Shown: positions 20,584 through 29,709, counted from the stretch's first letter. The stretch: DNA of 64,000 nucleotides from Rhodobacteraceae bacterium HLUCCA12 (GCA_001314715.1 LJSV01000001.1:1-64000), one strand, 5' to 3'. Notes: generated by a model from the sequence alone, not told the origin. Numbers and translations are program-made.

Positions 20584-21831
20584 ATGATCGAGGCGATGCG
20601 GGACGAGGCGCGGGCGCTGTTTCAGGTGGCGGTGGAAGCCGCCGATCCGGGTGCGGCGGTCCGCCGGTCACTGAGCGGGTCGCCGGTGGCGGCGCCCGGC
20701 CCCGGCGGGTACATCCGGGTGGTGGCGGTGGGCAAGGCCGCCGGCGCCATGGCCGGGGCGGCGCGCGACGTGTTGTCGCGCCAGGGCGCGGCGGCAGAGT
20801 ATCTGGTGATCACGAATGCCGAGAATGCGGCCAGTCAGGACGGCATGGCAGTGCATGTGGCGGGCCATCCGGTGCCGGATACGGGCGGGTTGCGCGCGGC
20901 CGAGGCGGTCGAGGCGATGCTGGCCGAGGCGGGCGCGCAGGATCTGGTGCTGGCGCTGGTCTCGGGCGGCGGGTCGGCGCTGCTGCCGGCGCCGGTCGCG
21001 GGCGTGAGCCTGGAGGACAAGGCCGAAGCCAGCCGCCTGATGCTGGGCGCGGGGCTGGACATCACGGCGATGAACAGCGTGCGTCAGCATTTGTCGCGGC
21101 TGAAGGGCGGCGGGCTGTTGCGCGCCGCCGCACCGGCGCGGGTGGTGGCGCTGATCCTGTCGGACGTGATCGGCGACGACCTGCGGGTGATCGCCTCGGG
21201 CCAGACGGCGGCGCCGATCGCTTCGCGCGCGGCCGTGCGCCGGATGTTGCAAGACCGGGAGCTGTGGGACCGGATGCCCAAACCGGTGCGTGCCGCGCTT
21301 GAGCGGGCCGAACCCGCGCAGCCCTTGCCCGAGGCCGAGAACCGGCTGATCGGATCGAATGCGGTATCGTTGCAGGCCATGGCGCGGGATTCGGGCGGGG
21401 CGATCTGGGATGCGTCGCTGTGCGGCGATGTCGAGACGGCCGCCGCGGCGGTGGCCGCGCGGATGCGCGCCGCCGCGCCGGGGCGGGTCGTGGCCCTTTG
21501 CGGCGGCGAAACGACGGTGACGTTGCGCGGCAAGGGCCGCGGCGGGCGCAATCAGGAACTGGCCCTGCGCGTGGCGCGGCACATGGAAGGCGTCGCGCGG
21601 CCTTGGGTCGTTCTGTCAGGGGGCACCGATGGCCGCGACGGCCCGACCGAGGCTGCGGGCGGTCTCGTCGATGGCGGCACGCTGGAGCGCATCGCCGCGG
21701 CAGGCGGCGACGTGGCGGCGCTGCTGGCAAACAACGATTCGAACCGGGCGCTGTCACTGGCCGGGGATCTGCTGATCACGGGCGGGACCGGGACCAACGT
21801 GGCCGATGTCCAGATCGTGATCCTGGGATAG
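20584..21831 (+). CDS. glycerate 2-kinase (MOFRL family; also annotated hydroxypyruvate reductase TtuD)
   Basis: A 415-residue two-domain protein of the DUF4147/MOFRL glycerate kinase family. These enzymes phosphorylate glycerate to 2-phosphoglycerate, feeding serine-cycle or tartrate/glyoxylate carbon into glycolysis; older annotations call them hydroxypyruvate reductase. Visible segments: VVAVGKAAGAMAGAA, LVLALVSGGGSALLPAP, NSVRQHLSRLKGGGL, LILSDVIGDD, and in the MOFRL domain GETTVTLRGKGRGGRNQELA and LSGGTDGRDGPTEAAGG. The ATG at 20584 has GGGGGA four bases upstream; a GTG at 20557 is an alternative. It stands between divergent fabG and same-strand fabF with no obvious link to fatty acid synthesis. 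Confidence 0.88.
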   Translation: MIEAMRDEARALFQVAVEAADPGAAVRRSLSGSPVAAPGPGGYIRVVAVGKAAGAMAGAARDVLSRQGAAAEYLVITNAENAASQDGMAVHVAGHPVPDTGGLRAAEAVEAMLAEAGAQDLVLALVSGGGSALLPAPVAGVSLEDKAEASRLMLGAGLDITAMNSVRQHLSRLKGGGLLRAAAPARVVALILSDVIGDDLRVIASGQTAAPIASRAAVRRMLQDRELWDRMPKPVRAALERAEPAQPLPEAENRLIGSNAVSLQAMARDSGGAIWDASLCGDVETAAAAVAARMRAAAPGRVVALCGGETTVTLRGKGRGGRNQELALRVARHMEGVARPWVVLSGGTDGRDGPTEAAGGLVDGGTLERIAAAGGDVAALLANNDSNRALSLAGDLLITGGTGTNVADVQIVILG

Positions 21832-21929
21832 GCTGGCGCGCGGTGGGCCGCCGCAGCGACAAGCGCGCTCTTTCCCCATCGCGCAAGCTTGTGTATCAGG
21901 CGGCAGAGACGAAATTCGGAGGACAAGCG

Positions 21930-23192
21930 ATGCGCCGTGTTGTGGTGACGGGACTGGGGATGGTCACGCCTTTGGCCTGCGGGGTCGAGGCGACCTGGAC
22001 GCGGCTGCTGGCGGGGCAGTCGGGCGCCGGGACGATCAAACGCTTTGACGCCTCGCATCTGGCGACGACCTATGCCTGCGAGATCCCGCTGGGCGATGGC
22101 AGCGAGGGAACCTTCAACCCCGATGACTGGATGGAACCCAAGGAGCGCCGCAAGGTGGATGAGTTCATCCTCTATGGCATGGCCGCCGCGCAGCAAGCCA
22201 TCGAGGACGCGGCATGGCGCCCGGCGGACGAGGAAAGCCGACAGCGCACCGGCGTGATGATCGGTTCGGGAATCGGCGGGCTGTCGTCGATCGCGGAAAC
22301 GGCGGTGCTGATCCGCGAGCGCGGGCCCAAGCGGGTTTCGCCCTTCTTCATCCCCGGTGCGCTGATCAACCTGATTTCCGGCCAGGTCAGCATCCGCTAC
22401 GGCTTCAAGGGGCCGAATCATGCGGTGGTGACGGCCTGTTCCACCGGCGCGCATGCCATCGGCGACGCCGCGCGGCTGATCGCGCTGGACGATGCCGATG
22501 TCATGGTGGCCGGCGGTGCCGAAAGCCCGATCAGCGAAATCGGCATTGCCGGGTTCAACGCCTGCAAGGCGCTTTCGACCAAGCGCGGCGACGATCCGGC
22601 CAGGGCCAGCCGCCCCTATGACGCCGACCGCGACGGCTTTGTCATGGGCGAGGGCGCGGGCGTCGTCGTGCTGGAAGAATACGAACATGCCCGCGCGCGC
22701 GGCGCGACCATCTATGCCGAAGTGCTGGGATACGGGCTTTCGGGCGACGCCTATCACATCACCGCCCCGTCCGAGGATGGCGATGGCGGGTATCGTTCGA
22801 TGGCGGCCGCTCTGAAACGCGCAAAGCTGACACCGGCGGATGTGGATTACATCAACGCGCACGGCACATCGACCATGGCCGACACGATCGAACTGGGCGC
22901 GGTCGAGCGGCTGATGGGCGATGCCGCGGCGCAGGCCACGATGTCGTCGACCAAGTCGTCGATCGGCCATCTTCTGGGTGCGGCCGGCGCGGTCGAGGCG
23001 ATCTTTTGCATGCTGGCGATCCGTGACCAGATCGCGCCACCGACGATCAACCTGGACAATCCGGCCGTCACCTCCACCCTGGACCTGGCCGCCAATGCCG
23101 CGCGCGCCCGCAAAATCGACGTCGCGCTGTCGAACTCGTTCGGCTTTGGCGGCACCAATGCCAGCCTGGTCCTGGGCAAGGTCCGCGATTGA
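21930..23192 (+). CDS. fabF: 3-oxoacyl-ACP synthase II
   Basis: Condensing enzyme of fatty acid elongation. The 420-residue protein has the Cys-His-His triad of KAS I/II enzymes: TACSTGAHAIG (Cys ~165), NAHGTSTM (His) and SSIGHLLGAAGAVEA (His), plus the ending FGFGGTNASLVL. GGAGGA lies six bases before the ATG at 21930. The stop overlaps the mltG start by one base (TGATG), implying one transcript. The pairing fabF-mltG is the common arrangement in alphaproteobacteria, usually with acpP close by. Confidence 0.96.
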   Translation: MRRVVVTGLGMVTPLACGVEATWTRLLAGQSGAGTIKRFDASHLATTYACEIPLGDGSEGTFNPDDWMEPKERRKVDEFILYGMAAAQQAIEDAAWRPADEESRQRTGVMIGSGIGGLSSIAETAVLIRERGPKRVSPFFIPGALINLISGQVSIRYGFKGPNHAVVTACSTGAHAIGDAARLIALDDADVMVAGGAESPISEIGIAGFNACKALSTKRGDDPARASRPYDADRDGFVMGEGAGVVVLEEYEHARARGATIYAEVLGYGLSGDAYHITAPSEDGDGGYRSMAAALKRAKLTPADVDYINAHGTSTMADTIELGAVERLMGDAAAQATMSSTKSSIGHLLGAAGAVEAIFCMLAIRDQIAPPTINLDNPAVTSTLDLAANAARARKIDVALSNSFGFGGTNASLVLGKVRD

Positions 23193-24355
23193 TGTTTCGC
23201 CATGTCGCCGCCAACGGGATGACCCTGCTGATCGTGGGCCTTTTGCTGCTGGCCGCGATCATGACGATGGGCCAGCGCGTCTTTCAGTCGGAGGGACCTT
23301 TGGAGCAGGCGATCTGCCTGCGGGTCGAACCCGGCGCGACCTTGCGCGGCGTGACGCGCACGCTTGAGGACGAGGGCGCGATTCGCAACGCCATGATCTT
23401 TCGGATCGGCGCCCAATATACCGAGCGCGACAACCAGTTGCGATTCGGCTCGTATCTGGTGGGGCCGGGCGCGTCGATGGATGAGATTCTGGACATCATC
23501 ACCAGTGGCGGCGCCTCGACCTGCGGGACCGAGGTTGTCCTGCGCATCGGCGTGACCGAGGCCGAATACCGGGTGCGCGAGCTCGATCCGCAGACCGACC
23601 GGTTCGAGGAGGTTCTGACGCATCCGCTGGACGACGAGGATTTTCCCGAAGCCTATGACGAGGTTGCCGAAAGGGCCGACACGCGCTTTCGCATCACCAT
23701 CGCCGAGGGCGCAACCAGCTGGCAGGTCTGGAACGCGCTGACCCAGGCGGAATTCCTGAGCGGCGATCTGCCCGACGTGCCGGACGAGGGGACGCTGGCA
23801 ACCGAAAGCTATGAGCTCAGCCGCGGCGCCGAGCGATCGGCCCTGGTCGAGGAGATGCAGGAACGGCAAGCGGCGATCCTGGCCGATGCCTGGGAAAACC
23901 GCGCGCCGGATCTGCCGCTGGACAGCCCCGACGAGGCGCTGATCCTGGCGTCCATCGTCGAAAAGGAAACCGGCCAGCCTGAAGAACGCCGGCAGGTCGC
24001 CAGCGTGTTCATCAACCGCCTGCGCCTGCCCATGCGGTTGCAGACGGACCCGACCGTGATCTATGGCATCACGCGCGGCGAGCGAAGCCTGGGGCGCGGT
24101 CTGCGGCGTTCGGAACTTGATGCCGAAACGCCCTACAACACCTACCGGATCGAGGGGCTGCCGCCGACGCCGATCGCCAATCCCGGCCGGGCCAGCATCG
24201 AGGCGGCGCTGAACCCTGATGAGACCGAGTATCTGTATTTCGTGGCCGATGGCACGGGCGGGCATGCCTTTGCCACCAACCTGGCCGACCACAACCGCAA
24301 TGTCGCGCGTTGGCGGGCGATCGAGGCCGAGTTAGAACAAGAGCGAGATCAATAG
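23192..24355 (+). CDS. mltG: endolytic murein transglycosylase MltG
   Basis: Membrane-anchored lytic transglycosylase (YceG family) that cuts nascent glycan strands and sets their length. It has 387 residues. After one transmembrane segment (TLLIVGLLLLAAIMT) comes a LysM-like region, then the catalytic domain with DEALILASIVEKETGQPEER, whose Glu in V-E-K-E-T is the family catalytic residue, followed by VFINRLRLPMRLQTDPTVIY, TPYNTYRIEGLPPTPIANPG and YFVADGTGGHAFA. It lies one base over the fabF stop. A strong terminator follows at 24483-24518, before the GTA genes. Confidence 0.95.
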   Translation: MFRHVAANGMTLLIVGLLLLAAIMTMGQRVFQSEGPLEQAICLRVEPGATLRGVTRTLEDEGAIRNAMIFRIGAQYTERDNQLRFGSYLVGPGASMDEILDIITSGGASTCGTEVVLRIGVTEAEYRVRELDPQTDRFEEVLTHPLDDEDFPEAYDEVAERADTRFRITIAEGATSWQVWNALTQAEFLSGDLPDVPDEGTLATESYELSRGAERSALVEEMQERQAAILADAWENRAPDLPLDSPDEALILASIVEKETGQPEERRQVASVFINRLRLPMRLQTDPTVIYGITRGERSLGRGLRRSELDAETPYNTYRIEGLPPTPIANPGRASIEAALNPDETEYLYFVADGTGGHAFATNLADHNRNVARWRAIEAELEQERDQ

Positions 24356-24482
24356 ATTGCGGCCTGTTGTTCACGCGGAACATGGCATTTGAAGGATTTC
24401 CGCGGCACAACCGGCGCGCGATTGGGTTGACTTTGCGCACGTTCTGATGTAGCCATTTGGGCAAGCTGGAAGAATTGGGCAA

Positions 24483-24518
24483 GCGGCACGGGGTCAACCC
24501 CGCGCCGCTTTTCCTTTT
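24483..24518 (+). terminator. rho-independent terminator between mltG and GTA g1
   Basis: The stem GCGGC-A-CGGGG / CCCCG-C-GCCGC (10 paired bases plus one internal A/C mismatch, loop TCAA) is followed directly by TTTTCCTTTT. It lies 128 bases after mltG and 37 bases before the g1 start. It should block readthrough from fabF-mltG into the GTA genes; any GTA promoter must sit after it or work by antitermination. Confidence 0.85.
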
Positions 24519-24554
24519 CGCTCGTGCGGGGCGGCAGGGCAACAGGCTGACTAC

Positions 24555-24899
24555 ATGACAAATGACAATCCCCGCCAGGGGGAGGCAGGCGCACCGGACA
24601 TCGTTGCGGTGGCGGAATGGCATCTGGGCGAGACATCCCGGGCGCTGCGCGTGGCAATCACGGATATCGAGGCCGGCCGGTTCGGCACGGTGAAAGAGCT
24701 GGGCAGCACCATCAGCGCCCTGCGCAAGGCATTGGAGGCGGTTTTCAGTGAGCGGGCAAAACTTGAACGGATCGGCACAGCAAACGGTGGCGATGCCACG
24801 GCCATGGATCTTGGCGCGGCGCGGGCGGAAATCCGACGCCGAATGGATCGCCTGCGCGCCAGTGGCAACCCAGGAGAGGTTCCTGGAAAGCCTGAGTGA
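24555..24899 (+). CDS. GTA g1-like protein (small terminase candidate)
   Basis: A 114-residue, mainly helical, charged protein with no membrane segment. The central part (residues 18-75: VAEWHLGETSRALRVAIT, TVKELGSTISALRKALEAVF) forms two predicted helices. Position directly before the large terminase, overlapping it in another frame, is that of g1 in the Rhodobacter capsulatus gene transfer agent cluster, shown there to act as the small terminase subunit that brings DNA to TerL. Identification rests mainly on synteny and helical character. An ATG at 24555 is used; the ribosome site upstream is weak. The C-terminal third overlaps the terL frame, so one of the two ends is over-extended. Confidence 0.65.
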   Translation: MTNDNPRQGEAGAPDIVAVAEWHLGETSRALRVAITDIEAGRFGTVKELGSTISALRKALEAVFSERAKLERIGTANGGDATAMDLGAARAEIRRRMDRLRASGNPGEVPGKPE

Positions 24900-26175
24900 C
24901 GCGGCGTTGCTGGCCTTGCCGTGGTTGTTCGAATTCTGGGCAATGCCACATCAACTTCCGCCGGTAAGGCCAAGAAAGGATTGGAGAACATGGGTCTGCA
25001 TGGGCGGGCGCGGCGCGGGCAAGACCCGTGCCGGCGCGGAATGGGTGCGCGCCATGGTCGAAGGAGACAGGCCAGCCGATGCGGGGCGCGCGCGGCGCGT
25101 GGCGCTGGTGGGGGAAACCCATGACCAGGTCCGCGAGGTGATGATCTTTGGCGACAGCGGGATCATGGCCTGCACCCCGCCCGACCGCCGCCCGCGCTGG
25201 GAAGCGACGCGCCGCCGCCTGGTCTGGCCCAACGGCGCCGTCGCCCATGCGATTTCGGCCCATGAGCCCGAGGCGCTGCGCGGCCCGCAATTCGACCTGG
25301 CCTGGGCCGATGAACTGGCGAAATGGAAAAAGGCCGATGCGGTCTGGGACATGCTGCAATTCGCGCTGCGCCTTGGCCCGCATCCGCAGCAGATCGTGAC
25401 GACGACGCCGCGCGCGCAGGCGACCCTCAAGTCCATCCTGGCGCGCGACAGCACGGTTCTGACACAGGCGCCGACGCGCGCGAACCGGGCCTGGCTGGCA
25501 CAATCGTTTCTGGAGGAGGTCGAAAACCGCTATGCGGGCACCCGGCTCGGCCGGCAGGAGCTGGACGGACAATTGCTGGAGGATGCCGAGGGAACCCTGT
25601 TTCCCGAACGGCTGATCGACTCGGTCCGCACAGCGTCTGCGCCGGCCTTCAGCCGCGTGGTTGTCGGGCTGGATCCGGCGGTGACGGGGCATGCGGGCTC
25701 GGACCTTTGCGGCATCGTCGTCGGTGTCGTGACCGACGGCCCGGTGCGGGATTGGGGCGCCTGGGTGCTGGAGGATGCCTCGATCCGCGCGCCCAGCCCC
25801 ACGGACTGGGCCCGCGCCGCGCTCGATGCGATGGCCCGCCACGGGGCCGACCAACTGATCGCCGAGGTCAACCAGGGCGGGGACCTGGTCGCCAGCGTGC
25901 TGCGCCAGATCGATCCGCTGGTGCCGGTCAAGGCGGTGCGCGCGGCGCGCGGCAAGGTGGCGCGCGCCGAGCCGGTTGCCGCGCTGTATGAACAGGGGCG
26001 GGTCAGGCACCTGCCGGGGCTGGGCGCGCTTGAGGAAGAGATGGCGCAGATGACCGCGCAGGGGTTTCGCGGGATGGGCAGCCCCGACCGGGTCGATGCT
26101 CTGGTCTGGGCGTTGCATGCCGCGATCATCGAACCCGCCGCGCGGTGGCGACGCCCCGCCATCCGCGCGCTGTAA
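24748..26175 (+). CDS. GTA large terminase subunit (g2-like, DNA packaging)
   Basis: Phage-type TerL: an ATPase plus nuclease that drives DNA into capsids. The family opening FLESLSDAALLALPWLFEFW is followed by Walker A GGRGAGKTRAGAEWV, Walker B region FDLAWADELAKW, TTTPRAQATLKSIL, and nuclease-domain acidic residues in VVGLDPAVTG, LIAEVNQGGD and SPDRVDALVWAL. The frame is intact to a normal end. The first ~39 residues are not family-like and overlap g1; GTG at 24862 (ATQERFLESL) is a plausible true start. No portal, protease, capsid or tail gene follows: the next gene is on the other strand. The gene therefore looks like the retained head of a GTA cluster. Confidence 0.87.
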   Translation: MSGQNLNGSAQQTVAMPRPWILARRGRKSDAEWIACAPVATQERFLESLSDAALLALPWLFEFWAMPHQLPPVRPRKDWRTWVCMGGRGAGKTRAGAEWVRAMVEGDRPADAGRARRVALVGETHDQVREVMIFGDSGIMACTPPDRRPRWEATRRRLVWPNGAVAHAISAHEPEALRGPQFDLAWADELAKWKKADAVWDMLQFALRLGPHPQQIVTTTPRAQATLKSILARDSTVLTQAPTRANRAWLAQSFLEEVENRYAGTRLGRQELDGQLLEDAEGTLFPERLIDSVRTASAPAFSRVVVGLDPAVTGHAGSDLCGIVVGVVTDGPVRDWGAWVLEDASIRAPSPTDWARAALDAMARHGADQLIAEVNQGGDLVASVLRQIDPLVPVKAVRAARGKVARAEPVAALYEQGRVRHLPGLGALEEEMAQMTAQGFRGMGSPDRVDALVWALHAAIIEPAARWRRPAIRAL

Positions 26176-26200
26176 GCGGGTTGACCCCGCGGCTGCGCGG

Positions 26201-26767
26201 TCAGCCCTGGCAGACCGGCAGGCTGCGGGTAAAGGCGGCCACGTCCTCGCGTTTGGACGGGTCGCGCAGGGGTGGCCAATCGGCGGCCACGCCGCCGCGT
26301 CCGCTGGCGACGACCCCGTCGCGGGTCACGGCCGCCGCCGCGATCCGCGTCGCGCAGCGCAGGTTGGTCGCCCCGTCGTAAAGCCCGTCCGGATCGGACA
26401 GGTCGCAGTCGTGGTGGCGGGCGGTTGCGGGCGAAATCTGCAACAGCCCCTGATACCGCCCGCCAGCGCCCGCCGCGCGCGGGTTCCAGGTGCTTTCATA
26501 CCGGGCCAGCCCCGAAAAGAGTGCGATCCAGAATGCCGCGCGCCCCTCGGTATCCGCGTCGGCATAGCCGGGGCAGAATGTATCGGCATCGACGGGTGTG
26601 ATGGCCAGCATCCGGGCGCCATCGCGCAGCAGCGCCTGCATCATCGCCGTATTCCAGCTTTCCGATTCCTGGCGGTGGTCCCAGCGCGCGGCGATTTCGA
26701 TTGGCGGCTGGGCCGTCGACGGCTGGCAGGCGGAAAGCAGCAAGACGAGGAACAGGATGTGGCGCAT
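26201..26767 (-). CDS. lytic transglycosylase-like lipoprotein (SLT domain)
   Basis: A 188-residue exported protein. The N terminus MRHILFLVLLLSACQ is a short lipoprotein signal ending in a lipobox (L-L-S-A-C). The domain contains LARYESTWNPRAAG, whose Glu matches the catalytic residue of E-S-x-x-N-P in Slt-type transglycosylases, and GGRYQGLLQISPATARHH, matching the G-L-x-Q-I motif. It probably cleaves peptidoglycan at the outer membrane. GGAAG precedes the ATG at 26767. It lies 25 bases from the convergent terL end. A link to GTA release is possible by position only. Confidence 0.8.
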   Translation of the reverse strand: MRHILFLVLLLSACQPSTAQPPIEIAARWDHRQESESWNTAMMQALLRDGARMLAITPVDADTFCPGYADADTEGRAAFWIALFSGLARYESTWNPRAAGAGGRYQGLLQISPATARHHDCDLSDPDGLYDGATNLRCATRIAAAAVTRDGVVASGRGGVAADWPPLRDPSKREDVAAFTRSLPVCQG

Positions 26768-26960
26768 GGCGGCTTCCGGTATCGGTTGTGTGTTGGTGCC
26801 ATGGCCCGGTTCCCGATTGCTGGCAAGATTGGATTCGCGATTGGCCAACGCAAGGCGGCGCGGTCGGCGGTTGCCCGCCGGTCGGGCGGGGGAAAAACGC
26901 TTTCCTCTGGCGCAAAGGCGCATTAGAACCGCAGCCGCAGATTGAAGGAGCCGCGAACCC

Positions 26961-28472
26961 ATGCTCGATCTCAGTTTCGAATCGCCTCGCCCCAAGACCA
27001 TTGCCGGTGCCACCGGCGACTGGGAGCTGGTCATCGGGATGGAGATCCATGCCCAGGTGTCGAGCCTGGCAAAACTGTTTTCCGGCGCCTCGACCGCGTT
27101 CGGGGCCGAGCCCAATTCCAATGTGTCGTTCGTCGATGCGGCGATGCCGGGGATGTTGCCGGTGGTCAACGAATTCTGCATCGAGCAGGCCGTGCGCACG
27201 GGGCTTGGGCTGAAGGCACGGATCAACCTGGTGTCCGCCTTTGACCGCAAGAATTATTTCTATCCCGATCTGCCGCAGGGCTACCAGATCAGCCAGCTTT
27301 ATCATCCGCTTGTCGGCGAGGGCGAGGTTCTGGTCGAGATGGGGCCGGGCGTGGCGCGGCGCGTGCGTATCGAGCGTATTCATGTCGAACAGGATGCGGG
27401 CAAGTCGATCCATGACATGGACCCGACCATGTCCTTTGTCGACCTGAACCGCACCGGCGTCGCGCTGATGGAGATCGTCAGCCGCCCCGACATCCGCGGC
27501 CCCGAAGAGGCCGCGGCCTATGTGGTCAAGCTGCGCCAGATCCTGCGGTATCTGGGCACCTGCGATGGCAACATGCAAAACGGCAACCTGCGCGCGGATG
27601 TGAACGTGTCGGTCTGTCGGCCGGGCCAATACGAGAAATGGCAGGAAACCGGCGATTTCGGCCATCTGGGCACGCGCTGCGAGATCAAGAACATGAACTC
27701 GATGCGGTTCATCCAGCAAGCGATCGACCACGAGGCCCGGCGCCAGATCGCGATCCTGGAGGATGGCGGCCGCGTCGATCAGGAGACCCGCCTTTACGAC
27801 CCCGACAAGGGCGAGACGCGGTCGATGCGCTCCAAGGAAGAGGCGCATGATTATCGCTATTTCCCGTGCCCCGACCTGTTGCCGCTGGAGATCGAGCAGG
27901 GTTGGGTGGACGATATCGCCGCCGCGATGCCCGAGCTGCCCGATGCCCGCAAGGCCCGCTACATGGCCGATTTCGGGCTGACGGATTACGACGCCTCGGT
28001 CCTGACCTCGGAAAAGGAAAACGCCGAGTTTTTCGAGGCCGTGGCACGGGGCCGCGACGGCAAGACCGCCGCGAACTGGGTCATCAACGAATTGTTCGGC
28101 CGCCTCAACAAGGAGGGGCTGGCAATTGCCGACAGCCCGGTTTCTGCCGGGCAGCTGGGCGGGGTGCTGGACCTGCTGGCCGATCAGACGATTTCGGGCA
28201 AGATCGCCAAGGATCTGTTCGAAATCCTCTGGACCGAGGGCGGCGATCCGGCCAAGATCGTCGAAGAACGCGGCATGAAGCAGGTTACCGACACCGGTGC
28301 CATCGAAGCGGCCGTGGACGAGATCATCGCCGCCAACCCGGCACAGGTGGAAAAGGCCAAGCAGAACCCCAAGCTGGCCGGCTGGTTCGTGGGGCAGGTG
28401 ATGAAGGCAACGGGCGGCAAGGCCAATCCGGCCGCCGTCAATGCGCTGGTCAGCGCGAAACTGGGACTGTAG
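26961..28472 (+). CDS. gatB: Asp-tRNA(Asn)/Glu-tRNA(Gln) amidotransferase subunit B
   Basis: GatB binds mischarged tRNA and activates its carboxylate as a phosphoester before amidation by GatA-released ammonia. The 503-residue length is normal. Signatures: [62 protein letters not shown] and [11 protein letters not shown], followed by the C-terminal YqeY-like tail domain ([20 protein letters not shown]) that contacts the tRNA. GAAGGAG precedes the ATG by ten bases. gatA and gatC are not in the window, as is common in Rhodobacterales, where they sit elsewhere. Confidence 0.97.
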   Translation: MLDLSFESPRPKTIAGATGDWELVIGMEIHAQVSSLAKLFSGASTAFGAEPNSNVSFVDAAMPGMLPVVNEFCIEQAVRTGLGLKARINLVSAFDRKNYFYPDLPQGYQISQLYHPLVGEGEVLVEMGPGVARRVRIERIHVEQDAGKSIHDMDPTMSFVDLNRTGVALMEIVSRPDIRGPEEAAAYVVKLRQILRYLGTCDGNMQNGNLRADVNVSVCRPGQYEKWQETGDFGHLGTRCEIKNMNSMRFIQQAIDHEARRQIAILEDGGRVDQETRLYDPDKGETRSMRSKEEAHDYRYFPCPDLLPLEIEQGWVDDIAAAMPELPDARKARYMADFGLTDYDASVLTSEKENAEFFEAVARGRDGKTAANWVINELFGRLNKEGLAIADSPVSAGQLGGVLDLLADQTISGKIAKDLFEILWTEGGDPAKIVEERGMKQVTDTGAIEAAVDEIIAANPAQVEKAKQNPKLAGWFVGQVMKATGGKANPAAVNALVSAKLGL

Positions 28473-28500
28473 GTTTGCCGACAAGCAGGGAGTGCGCGTG

Positions 28501-28977
28501 ATGGTGAGGACGAGTGTGTTGGCCGCGATCCTGGCCGCGTCGATAGGTGCCGCCCCAACCGCCGCGCAGGAGGCGCCGGCCCTGACCTTCGCGCTTGGCG
28601 CCAACAGCTCGGGCTCGTTCGAGGGGTTCGCCGGATGGCGCGGGGCGCCGGTCTGGCACGGGTTTCAGCCCACGGTGGGCGCCTCGCTCAGCAATCGGGG
28701 CGAAGGCTGGGTCGGCGCCGGGCTGGCCTATACCTGGCGCGCCGCGCAGCAGCCGGGATTCTTGCGCGTCGCGGTCATGCCCGGACTTTACCGGCAGGGC
28801 AACGGGCGCAACCTGGGCGGGGCCATCGAATTCCGATCCAGCCTTGAGGTCGGACTGCGGCTGCGCAGCGGTGGCGAGGTGGCACTTGGCGTCGCGCATC
28901 GTTCGAATGCCGGGATCTACAACACCAATCCGGGGCTGAACACGGCCTATCTGGGCTATTCCATGCCGCTGGACTGA
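28501..28977 (+). CDS. PagL-like acyloxyacyl hydrolase / lipid A deacylase family outer-membrane protein
   Basis: A 158-residue exported protein with a cleavable signal (TSVLAAILAASIGAAPTAAQ) and alternating hydrophobic strands typical of a small beta-barrel. The C terminus carries GVAHRSNAGIYNTNPGLNTA, matching the His-x-Ser motif of PagL lipid A 3-O-deacylases, and ends in Y-S-M-P-L-D. In Pseudomonas PagL a Glu twelve residues after the catalytic Ser completes the triad; here that position is Asn, so activity is uncertain. GGGAG lies eight bases before the ATG. It follows gatB closely and ends three bases before convergent eda. Confidence 0.65.
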   Translation: MVRTSVLAAILAASIGAAPTAAQEAPALTFALGANSSGSFEGFAGWRGAPVWHGFQPTVGASLSNRGEGWVGAGLAYTWRAAQQPGFLRVAVMPGLYRQGNGRNLGGAIEFRSSLEVGLRLRSGGEVALGVAHRSNAGIYNTNPGLNTAYLGYSMPLD

Positions 28978-28979
28978 GG

Positions 28980-29645
28980 TCAGCCTGCCGCGCCGTTCAC
29001 GCGCGACAGCGCCGCGGTCTCGCGGGCCAGGCGGGTGATGCCGTCCCAGTCGCCGTCCTTGACCATTTTTTCCGGCGCCACCCAACTGCCGCCCACGCAG
29101 GCGACGTTCGGCAGCGCCAGATAGTCCGACGCATTCGCCGGGCCGATCCCGCCGGTGGGGCAAAACCGCACGCGCGGCAAGGGCGAATGCCACGCCCGCA
29201 ACAGCGCCGTTCCGCCCGCAGCCTGTGCCGGAAAGAATTTCAGCATTCGATAGCCGTCATCCAGCAGCGCCATCACCTCGCTGGCGGTCGCCGCGCCGGG
29301 CAAGAGCGGAAGCCCGCGCGCCACGCAGGCCGCAACCAGCGCGGGCGTCGCGCCGGGCGACACCGCGAAGGCCGCGCCCGCCGCCTGCGCGCGGGCCGCG
29401 TCATGGCCCCCCAGCACCGTGCCCGCACCGACGATCGCGCCGGGCACATCGGCAATCGCGGCGATGGCCTCCAGCGCGGCGGGGGTGCGCAAAGTCACCT
29501 CCAGCACCGGCAAGCCGCCCGCGACCAGCGCTTGCGCCAGCGGCGCGGCATGGCGGGGGTCGTCGATCACCAGAACCGGGATCACCGGCGCGCGGCGGCA
29601 CAGCGCCAGCATGGCATGGCTTTGCAGGGCAGGGGTCATCGGCAT
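28980..29645 (-). CDS. eda: 2-dehydro-3-deoxyphosphogluconate aldolase (KDPG/KHG aldolase)
   Basis: Class I aldolase of the Entner-Doudoroff pathway, cleaving KDPG to pyruvate and glyceraldehyde 3-phosphate. It has 221 residues. VLEVTLRTPAALEAI holds the catalytic Glu, IVGAGTVLG and AFAVSPGATP the phosphate and substrate loops, and YRMLKFFPAQAAGG the Schiff-base Lys; the ending PTGGIGPANASDYLALPNV is typical. The usual partner edd is not adjacent. An ATG two codons downstream (MTPALQS) is an alternative start. Single gene, convergent with the PagL-like gene and about 60 bases downstream of the LysR gene end on the same strand. Confidence 0.93.
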   Translation of the reverse strand: MPMTPALQSHAMLALCRRAPVIPVLVIDDPRHAAPLAQALVAGGLPVLEVTLRTPAALEAIAAIADVPGAIVGAGTVLGGHDAARAQAAGAAFAVSPGATPALVAACVARGLPLLPGAATASEVMALLDDGYRMLKFFPAQAAGGTALLRAWHSPLPRVRFCPTGGIGPANASDYLALPNVACVGGSWVAPEKMVKDGDWDGITRLARETAALSRVNGAAG

Positions 29646-29709
29646 TCGACGGCTTTCGGTTTGGAAGTCGGGCGTCGATGGTGCGGGCAGCGGCGGCGAA
29701 AGGCAAGGC

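Noticed and set aside
26201-26767. Lytic transglycosylase gene as part of the GTA cluster
   Set aside because: It is on the opposite strand, has a lipoprotein signal, and is not a member of the known GTA gene set. Position alone is not enough.
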